NCBI GenBank assembly: GCA_003155275.1
Contig: PMCC01000147.1
Coordinates: 8,667 to 19,877 of the forward strand
Reading direction: 5' to 3'
DNA: 11,211 nt
Source: Actinomycetota bacterium
Lineage (GTDB): Bacteria > Actinomycetota > Humimicrobiia > Humimicrobiales > Humimicrobiaceae
Positions 6,398 to 11,211 of this stretch are shown here, piece by piece. The notes under the pieces are model-generated. The model saw nothing but the letters and a program-made list of their open reading frames with translations, ran no database searches and was not told where the DNA came from. Both the position numbers and the translations under genes were made by a program. Each line of letters begins with the position of its first letter. Position 1 is the first letter of the stretch.

Positions 6398-7117
6398 ATG
6401 AATTTTCTGGAAAAAATAAAACCGATAGAAAAATTTGTCCTCGTAGATCAGATAATTGAAAAAATAGAAAAGCTTATTACAAATGGTGACTTAAACCCCG
6501 GAGATTTTATCCCGGGCGAGCGCATTCTTTCGGAAAAACTTAAAGTTTCAAGGACTTCACTGAGACAGGCACTAAAAGCTTTAAATATCATGGGTGTCCT
6601 TGAAATGATCCCCGGTAAAAGGACCTACATTAAAGAGTCGTTCTCTGATATTCTGATAAACCCGTTCAAGTTTATAAAGGCTGTCCATTCAATCAAGATA
6701 AAAGAATTTTTTGAGGCAAGATGTGTGCTTGAAGAAGGTATTGTGTATATTACTGCAAAAAAAGCAAGCCAGCAGGACATCTCACAGATTAAAAGTTATG
6801 TTGATGATGCAGAAAAAAATATTGACAATAAAAATGAATTTGTTTATTCAGAATTCAAATTTCATCAGTGTGTTTTCGAGGTTGCAGATAATAAGGTGCT
6901 TACTGCAGTAATGAATTCATTAAACGAATTGCTGCTGGTGCTTGAAAAATATGAGAAAGATTATCTTGATATCTCCGACAGGACCCTTTCACTGCAACAG
7001 CATATCAGGATTTATAACGCAATAAAAGAAAAAGACCCTGAGAAAGCCAGGTCTGCAATGGCTATCCATCTGAGTACCATGGAATCAAGGCTTAAGAAAA
7101 TGGAAATACAGGAGTAG
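6398..7117 (+). CDS. GntR-family transcriptional regulator, FadR subfamily (FCD domain)
   Basis: This 239-residue protein has an N-terminal winged helix-turn-helix (about 12-80) and an all-helical FCD ligand-binding domain (about 98-225). GDFIPGERILSEKLKVSR and the recognition helix SRTSLRQALKAL (51-62) follow E. coli FadR closely, including the Arg positions used for operator contact. In the FCD domain, Glu152, His156 (FKFHQ), His202 (LQQH) and His224 (AIHL) occupy the usual metal-site positions, with Glu replacing the common Asp. The protein therefore probably binds a carboxylated or sugar-acid ligand through a metal. The start ATG lacks a strong ribosome site, which suggests low expression. 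FadR-like operators in front of this gene and of the importer gene support a local, autoregulated repressor. It is unlikely to be FadR itself, as no fatty-acid gene is near. Confidence 0.9.
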   Translation: MNFLEKIKPIEKFVLVDQIIEKIEKLITNGDLNPGDFIPGERILSEKLKVSRTSLRQALKALNIMGVLEMIPGKRTYIKESFSDILINPFKFIKAVHSIKIKEFFEARCVLEEGIVYITAKKASQQDISQIKSYVDDAEKNIDNKNEFVYSEFKFHQCVFEVADNKVLTAVMNSLNELLLVLEKYEKDYLDISDRTLSLQQHIRIYNAIKEKDPEKARSAMAIHLSTMESRLKKMEIQE

Positions 7118-7135
7118 CTTAAAACTTATCATAAA

Positions 7136-7158
7136 ATAACAATAAAAATTATTGTTAT
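7136..7158. terminator. AT-rich perfect inverted repeat after the gntR-family gene
   Basis: Arms ATAACAATAA and TTATTGTTAT (ten perfect pairs) enclose a three-base AAA loop, 18 bases after the regulator's stop codon. The position suits a transcript end. However, the stem has only two G-C pairs and is followed by AATTTGT rather than a T run, so a binding site for a regulator is an equal reading. Confidence 0.35.
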
Positions 7159-7208
7159 AATTTGTAAAAAGCAGCTTATATATCTTATAGAATGCATTAA
7201 TTGAATAG

Positions 7209-7409
7209 TTTATTATTATTTTTCGAACAAAATTAAAAAAGGTTGTGAAAGTAAATTCAAGTGCAAACGAGGCAGGTCAGTTTAAAATTCTCCCATAAAC
7301 ACAAATAGAAAAGATAGTATTCGTAGCCTATAAAATCCTTGAAAGAACGGTAATCGAAGTCAATAACCTGCAAATTGTAAGAAATGTTAAAGAAAGCCGC
7401 GTGTTGTAA
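7209..7409 (+). pseudogene. Possible gene fossil (one frame, single internal stop)
   Basis: One reading frame stays open for 29 codons, is broken by a TAA at 7296-7298, and continues for 36 codons in the same frame to a TAA at 7407-7409. It has a protein-like composition (VVKVNSSANEAGQFKIL, then QIEKIVFVAYKILERTVIEV). No start codon or ribosome site is present. In DNA this AT-rich, such long stop-poor runs are uncommon, so it may be the decayed end of a lost gene. I do not recognise the family. Chance is not excluded. Confidence 0.25.
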
Positions 7410-7508
7410 AGAAAGAAATATATATTCAATCTTTTCTTGTAAATGAATGCCTTTCTTAATTGGTTGAAAAGTATTAATCCTAAATTACAAATTAAAAAAT
7501 ATAAAAAC

Positions 7509-7537
7509 TTGACATTAAAGATTAAGAGTGATAGATT
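7509..7537 (+). promoter_or_regulatory. Predicted sigma70-type promoter of the sugar importer operon
   Basis: TTGACA (7509-7514), a 17-bp spacer and TAGATT (7532-7537, four of six consensus bases). The predicted transcript would start near 7543-7545 inside the operator at 7541-7555 and have a leader of roughly 235 nt before the binding-protein gene. Confidence 0.55.
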
Positions 7538-7540
7538 GTA

Positions 7541-7555
7541 ACTGGTAAGACCAGT
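7541..7555 (+). promoter_or_regulatory. FadR-like GntR operator, copy 2 (importer operator)
   Basis: ACTGGTAAGACCAGT is a perfect dyad with six-base arms around AAG. It fits the E. coli FadR consensus TGGT-N3-ACCA exactly. It starts three bases after the putative -10, over the expected transcription start, the classical position for repression. The FadR-subfamily regulator encoded at 6398-7117 is the obvious candidate to bind it. Confidence 0.72.
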
Positions 7556-7577
7556 ATTCCATTAAACCTTTATTATT

Positions 7578-7611
7578 AAAACACTAAGTCTTAGTAAAGA
7601 GTGTTATTTTT
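7578..7611 (+). terminator. Leader hairpin with T run, possible attenuator, overlapping a second dyad
   Basis: AACACT (7580-7585) pairs with AGTGTT (7600-7605), extendable by A-T pairs, followed by ATTTTT. Inside it is a second, mutually exclusive dyad, ACTAAG-T-CTTAGT (7583-7595), which shares ACT with the outer stem. It lies about 40 nt into the predicted importer leader. This could be a weak terminator or attenuator switch, or a further operator. Stability is modest. Confidence 0.4.
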
Positions 7612-7695
7612 AATTTATAAAGTAAAAAAATAATCATTATTAATCTTTTAGAATTTATAAAAAACAGAGATTTATGTCTAAAAAAGGTGGTTGAA

Positions 7696-7755
7696 ATGAA
7701 TAATAAGGAAGGAGGTTTAGAAATTTATCAATCAGTATCAATAATGTATCAATAA
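7696..7755 (+). CDS. Small leader ORF (19 aa), hypothetical
   Basis: ATG at 7696 is preceded by AAGGTGG (about 7684-7690) at good spacing and encodes MNNKEGGLEIYQSVSIMYQ, ending 24 bases before the binding-protein start. It contains no run of one amino acid that would suggest classical attenuation. A second strong ribosome-site-like AAGGAGG (7709-7715) lies inside it with no ATG, GTG or TTG at normal distance. It may be a translated leader peptide or a chance ORF. Confidence 0.3.
   Translation: MNNKEGGLEIYQSVSIMYQ
7726..7753 (+). repeat. Three TATCAAT direct repeats at helical spacing
   Basis: TATCAAT occurs exactly at 7726-7732, 7736-7742 and 7747-7753, with start-to-start distances of 10 and 11 bp, about one DNA turn. 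The array lies between the AAGGAGG at 7709 and the ribosome site of the binding-protein gene. It may be a protein-binding array on DNA or RNA, or simple sequence drift in AT-rich DNA. Confidence 0.5.
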
Positions 7756-7779
7756 TTGATGTAAAGGAGAATGGGAAAG

Positions 7780-9297
7780 ATGAAAAAGTATTTAATATGG
7801 TTGCTGGTAATGATGGTTTCAGTGTCCATAGCTTTGTTTGGGATTTCCTGTAAGGGAAATGCAGCTACCAGTGGAGCAGAAACGGCTGTGCAGACGACTG
7901 CTGCTGGAACTACAGCTGTTGAATCAGAACAGCCTGCTGAAGCTACATTAGAAACAGCTGGGGCACATGGGGCTGAAGTAAAATCAGCACCAGAAGTTAC
8001 AGATATGTTGACAAAAGTCACACCTGGCCCGGATATGCAAAAAGCTATTGATGATGCTAAAAAATATGCAGGTCAAACCATAAAAGTTATGTGTTCAGGC
8101 GACTGTGCAATTGACAGCCTTGAACCAATAACAAGGTATTTTGAAAAGTTAACAGGAGTAAAAGTTGAATTAAATATTGTCAGCTGGGACGTATTAATGC
8201 CGCAGGGTCCTATCGCTATATCTACTGATGAGTATTCAGTCGATGTTATTGATACATGGGATCCATGGCTGGATGAATATGCTCCTCAGGGCCGTTATGT
8301 AGATCTCAGCCAATATTTATCAAATGAGTATAGTGCTATTCTTCCGCAGTTGAAAGCAGATATGACAATCGGAGGCAAACAGTATGCTTTTCCATTTATG
8401 GCATCATGGGAGATAATGTACTATAATAAGGATCTGGTCGCTAAAGTAGGACTTGATCCTAATAAGCCACCAACGACCATGGATGAGCTTAATAATTGGA
8501 TAAAGACACTAAGTCTTGATACTAATAATGACGGTAAAATTGACAGATATGGCTTTCTGGTTGATTTGACTGTTGACTATGGCGCCCCCAACTTCCAAAT
8601 GTTCTACAAAGCTTTCGATGGTAAGCCTTGTGCAGTTGATGGTGATAATCTTAAGATGACTCTTAATACACCTGAAATGAAAAGTGCTATGAACGAAATC
8701 AAGTGGTTGGTTGATAATGGTCTTTTAAGTAGTGATGCTTTGACTGGATCCCAGTGGGATATAACTTCTATGTACGCAAATGAACAGGTTCCCCTTTTCC
8801 TGGTATGGGATATGTATAGGTCATACATGGACAAGAAAATACTTGACAAAACCGGATTCTTTGCATTCCCTGGTCAGACAAAAGGTACTTATGCATCGAC
8901 CAATGGACATGAAAATTTTGGTATTCCTATAACAGCTAAAAACAAAGAAGCTGCAATGGCTTATATCAAGTTCTGCGGTTCTAAAGAGGTACAAAAAATA
9001 AGGACATTATGGAACGGGACATCCCCTGATTATCCGGATCTTTGGAAAGATCCAGATGTATTAGCTAAATGTCCTCACCTAACGGAAATAGCAAAAGAAA
9101 TACAGTTTGAAACTCCCAGAACATGGCCTGTTAATGGGTCTCTTGCTTTAGTTGGTGAAATGATGAAGGAACTCCAAAATGCTGTAGTTGGTACAAAAAC
9201 AATAGACCAAGCTTGCGCTGATCTACAGAAGACAGCTGATAACGATTATAAGATTATACCAGGGTTAGCATCAAGGTATGCCGATTTTCTAAAATAG
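7780..9297 (+). CDS. Sugar ABC transporter substrate-binding lipoprotein (family 1)
   Basis: A 505-residue extracytoplasmic binding protein of a carbohydrate ABC importer. ATG 7780 is preferred over ATG 7771 because AAAGGAG (7763-7769) is only one base from the latter and ten from the former, and because MKKYLIWLLVMMVSVSIALF then forms a clean signal peptide. Cys24 in FGISC is the probable lipidation site, though Gly at -3 is atypical. Residues 25 to about 75 are an Ala/Thr/Glu-rich flexible linker. Then come family-1 features: KVMCSGDCAIDSLEPITRYFEKLTGVKVEL, DVIDTWDPW, the YAFPFMASWEIMYYNKDL segment and FGIPITAKNKEAAMAYIKF. DTNNDGKID (247-255) is an EF-hand-like calcium-loop motif often seen in this family. 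Its promoter carries a FadR-like operator. Ligand specificity cannot be read from the sequence. Confidence 0.92.
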   Translation: MKKYLIWLLVMMVSVSIALFGISCKGNAATSGAETAVQTTAAGTTAVESEQPAEATLETAGAHGAEVKSAPEVTDMLTKVTPGPDMQKAIDDAKKYAGQTIKVMCSGDCAIDSLEPITRYFEKLTGVKVELNIVSWDVLMPQGPIAISTDEYSVDVIDTWDPWLDEYAPQGRYVDLSQYLSNEYSAILPQLKADMTIGGKQYAFPFMASWEIMYYNKDLVAKVGLDPNKPPTTMDELNNWIKTLSLDTNNDGKIDRYGFLVDLTVDYGAPNFQMFYKAFDGKPCAVDGDNLKMTLNTPEMKSAMNEIKWLVDNGLLSSDALTGSQWDITSMYANEQVPLFLVWDMYRSYMDKKILDKTGFFAFPGQTKGTYASTNGHENFGIPITAKNKEAAMAYIKFCGSKEVQKIRTLWNGTSPDYPDLWKDPDVLAKCPHLTEIAKEIQFETPRTWPVNGSLALVGEMMKELQNAVVGTKTIDQACADLQKTADNDYKIIPGLASRYADFLK

Positions 9298-9324
9298 TAG
9301 CATTCAGGTTATACTGATTTTCTG
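9271..9324 (+). repeat. Imperfect in-frame duplication of the binding protein's C-terminal codons
   Basis: Bases 9271-9291 encode SRYADFL before the double TAG stop. Bases 9304-9324, in the same frame and 33 bases on, encode SGYTDFL and match in 16 of 21 positions. The copy sits beyond the stop codons and is not translated. It looks like a remnant of an earlier C-terminus or of recombination with a related gene. Confidence 0.5.
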
Positions 9325-9367
9325 ATATTAATAAAGATAATTGAAAAGCTAAAGTTAATAAAAATAA

Positions 9368-9421
9368 AGATAAGTTGGAGCATCATATTTAGAATGTTCC
9401 AACTTATCTAAAAAATTTTTT
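9368..9421 (+). terminator. Strong 16-bp hairpin between binding-protein and permease genes
   Basis: Arms 9368-9383 (AGATAAGTTGGAGCAT) and 9394-9409 pair over 16 positions with a single G-U, around a ten-base loop. On the + strand the stem is followed by A6 then T6 (9410-9421). On the - strand it is followed at once by a T-rich run. Such hairpins between binding-protein and permease genes commonly act as partial terminators or 3' stabilisers, giving more binding protein than membrane subunits. That role is inferred here. Confidence 0.75.
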
Positions 9422-9445
9422 AATATAAAAGAATTGAGTTGATTG

Positions 9446-10360
9446 ATGATTAGCAATAAATCAAGAATAAGAGAATTTCTGAATTTGGAAGCACATGAGA
9501 GCCATCTGGCAGGTTTTCTTATTGCACCTGTAATTATAGCAGTTTTTGGAATCCTTATTATGCCACTTTTATTTTCTTTATTTGTAAGCTTTACTGATAC
9601 ACGATCCGTCCTTCCTAATAGTTATCATTTTGTTGGTTTAGCCGAATATATTAAAGCAATAAAAAATGAAGATTTTAGATTTTCTTTAGTGATAACTGTA
9701 ATATTTGTAGTTGTAACTAATTTTTGTAAGCTTGTTTTTGGAACTCTCGTTGCTCTTGCATTAAAAGAAAGATTCAAAGGCCGCAGCATAGCAAGATCAC
9801 TAATTATTATCCCATGGGCAACACCTTTAATAGTTACTGGTATTATATGGAAATGGATGTTTAATAATCATGTAGGTGTAATTAATTTTTTATTAACTAA
9901 ACTTGGCATTGTAAATCATTATATAGATATACTTTCTAATAGATATTCTGCATTACCGGCTATTATTTTAACAGATATGTGGCAGGGTACGCCATTTTTT
10001 ATAATTTTAATACTTGCAGGTCTCCAGACAATTCCAGATGACCTATATGAAGCCGCAGGCATTGATGGCGCCACTAGTATCCAAAAGTTTTTCAATGTAA
10101 CTCTTCCGTTAGTCAGATTTCCAATGTTTGTAGCAATAATTCTTGGATCTATATTTTCTATTAATCAATTTGACCTGGCTTTTATTATGACCAGAGGTGG
10201 ACCTATCAATTATACCCGACTTCTCACACTTTACGATTGGACTCAAGCCTTTAAGAATTTAAATATAGCCTATGCTTCTGCTGTATCATATCTTATTCTG
10301 CTGCTATCATTTGCAATAGCTGCTATTTATATAATATTTGTACAAAAGAGTGAGGCATAA
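9446..10360 (+). CDS. Sugar ABC transporter permease, MalF/UgpA type
   Basis: An integral membrane subunit of 304 residues, probably with six transmembrane segments; the first is near 24-48 (FLIAPVIIAVFGILI and onward). The cytoplasmic coupling loop carries the EAA motif EAAGIDGATSIQKFFNVTLP (202-221), which docks to the ATPase. The start ATG 9446 follows TTGAGTTGATTG. A TTG at 9443 in frame is possible but adds one residue only. It lies 148 bp after the binding-protein gene, beyond a strong hairpin, and three bases before the second permease. Together the two permeases form the translocation pore for the sugar captured by the binding protein. The substrate is unknown. Confidence 0.93.
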   Translation: MISNKSRIREFLNLEAHESHLAGFLIAPVIIAVFGILIMPLLFSLFVSFTDTRSVLPNSYHFVGLAEYIKAIKNEDFRFSLVITVIFVVVTNFCKLVFGTLVALALKERFKGRSIARSLIIIPWATPLIVTGIIWKWMFNNHVGVINFLLTKLGIVNHYIDILSNRYSALPAIILTDMWQGTPFFIILILAGLQTIPDDLYEAAGIDGATSIQKFFNVTLPLVRFPMFVAIILGSIFSINQFDLAFIMTRGGPINYTRLLTLYDWTQAFKNLNIAYASAVSYLILLLSFAIAAIYIIFVQKSEA

Positions 10361-10363
10361 CAG

Positions 10364-11209
10364 ATGAAAAGAGATCTGGGAAAAATATTTAAGAGAATAC
10401 TTCTGTACTTATGGGTTGGTTGTTTTTTAACTTTTTTTATGTTTCCATTCTATTGGATCCTTAATACTAGCCTGCAGGGTAAAGACGCACTGTTCCAAAA
10501 GAATTTAAACTTTATTCCTCATCCGTTTACATTAGTAAATTATATCCCTCTTTTTACAAATAAGGAACTTAATATTATTAGGGCTCTTCTAAACAGTCTA
10601 AGAGTTGCATTTATAACCGCAATTATTTGCGTTATTTTAGGAAGTTTGGCAGCTTATGCATTTACAAGATTGAGATTTAAAGGTTCAAGAATATGGTTTA
10701 TTCTATTGCTTGTTACTGAAATGCTGCCGCCAATTTCATTTTTAATTCCATTCTTTATATTTTATTCAAGATTTCATCTGCTTAATACATGGTATGGATT
10801 GGTCATTGGTTATGTTGCCTGGTTATTACCAATAGCCACCTGGATTTTGTATGGGTATTTTAAAACTATTCCGAAAGATCTTGAAGATTCCGGCAGAATA
10901 GATGGTTGTTCAAGAGTTGGTTCATTAATCAGACTGGTCCTTCCTGTTTCGACACCAGGTCTTATTTCTGCCGGTATTGTTGTTTTCATGTTTAGTATGG
11001 GTGAATTTATATTTGCTGTAACAACTATGTCACAGATGAAGGCGCATACCTTACCGATTGAAATCACTATATTTGTGGGTAAATTCGCACTTGATTACGG
11101 AGCAATGTCGGCAACTGCTGTATTAACATTAATAAGTCCAGTAATTTTAGTCCTTCTTTTGCAAAAGTATCTTATAGAGGGCCTTACAAAAGGTGCAGTC
11201 AAGGAATAA
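10364..11209 (+). CDS. Sugar ABC transporter permease, MalG/UgpE type
   Basis: The second membrane subunit of the importer, 281 residues, the usual length for MalG-type proteins. ATG 10364 has GAGG at 10352-10355 within the end of the first permease gene. The N-terminal membrane span (about 13-33, LLYLWVGCFLTFFMFPFYW) is followed by WILNTSL, a common MalG-type feature. The EAA loop reads LEDSGRIDGCSRVGSLIRLVLP (173-194), with Asp in place of the first Ala of the consensus. The three-base gap to the first permease points to one transcript and equal stoichiometry. The TAA stop overlaps a possible ATG at the window end. Confidence 0.93.
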   Translation: MKRDLGKIFKRILLYLWVGCFLTFFMFPFYWILNTSLQGKDALFQKNLNFIPHPFTLVNYIPLFTNKELNIIRALLNSLRVAFITAIICVILGSLAAYAFTRLRFKGSRIWFILLLVTEMLPPISFLIPFFIFYSRFHLLNTWYGLVIGYVAWLLPIATWILYGYFKTIPKDLEDSGRIDGCSRVGSLIRLVLPVSTPGLISAGIVVFMFSMGEFIFAVTTMSQMKAHTLPIEITIFVGKFALDYGAMSATAVLTLISPVILVLLLQKYLIEGLTKGAVKE

Positions 11210-11211
11210 TG
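11209..11211 (+). other. Possible start codon of the next gene
   Basis: The stop of the second permease and a following ATG overlap as TAATG, with AAGGA at 11201-11205. This is the form of a coupled start, so the operon probably continues beyond the window. Nothing of the product is visible. Confidence 0.4.

Noticed and set aside
7749..8021. 90-codon frame on the - strand across the binding-protein signal peptide and linker
   Set aside because: It is antisense to a well-supported gene. Its Ala/Val/Ser-rich content simply mirrors the Ala/Thr-rich linker codons, and it has no ribosome site.
10810..11067. 85-codon - strand frame inside the second permease gene
   Set aside because: It is antisense to the EAA-loop region of a clear MalG-type permease, with no independent support.

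Overview
The window is AT-rich and gene-dense, and looks like bacterial chromosome from an anaerobic sugar-fermenting lineage. The aldo/keto reductase, the PfkB kinase with an unusual N-terminus, the UroD-like protein and the family-1 sugar ABC importer would fit Atribacterota, Halanaerobiales, Spirochaetota or a related clostridial group. No marker gene settles this, so the taxonomy is a guess. TGA is used as a stop codon, so the code is standard. No tRNA, rRNA, CRISPR array or transposase was seen.

Layout. Bases 1-219 are the 3' end of a glutamate dehydrogenase gene. Bases 220-385 form a junction holding a truncated 5' fragment of a sulfatase gene (about 246-290). Bases 386-4787 are a tight four-gene operon on the + strand: a NagB/GlcN6P-deaminase-like sugar-phosphate protein with a TTG start, a PfkB carbohydrate kinase coupled by an ATGA overlap, a UroD/MtaA-like protein, and an M24 creatinase/Xaa-Pro-peptidase-fold protein. 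A convergent aldo/keto reductase lies at 5026-5886 on the - strand. After a 511-bp regulatory intergenic region comes a FadR-type GntR regulator (6398-7117). A 662-bp spacer follows, holding a possible gene fossil, a promoter, an operator, a hairpin and a small ORF. Last is a family-1 sugar ABC importer: lipoprotein binding protein (7780-9297), a strong hairpin, then two MalF/MalG-type permeases (9446-10360, 10364-11209). A further gene may start in the last three bases. No ATPase gene is present.

How the parts may work together. The importer probably brings in a carbohydrate or carbohydrate derivative, which the kinase, the NagB-like protein and the reductase could process. Two 15-bp sites resembling the E. 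coli FadR operator (TGGT-N3-ACCA) lie just downstream of the putative -10 elements of the regulator gene and of the binding-protein gene. Both promoters have TTGACA and a 17-bp spacer. The simplest model is an autoregulated GntR repressor that also controls the importer.

Three of the four operon enzymes lack residues normally essential in their families: Glu-to-Gln in the NagB-like protein, no C-terminal zinc Cys in the UroD-like protein, and three of five metal ligands changed in the M24 protein. The operon therefore probably carries out chemistry different from the textbook families. The substrate cannot be named from sequence alone.
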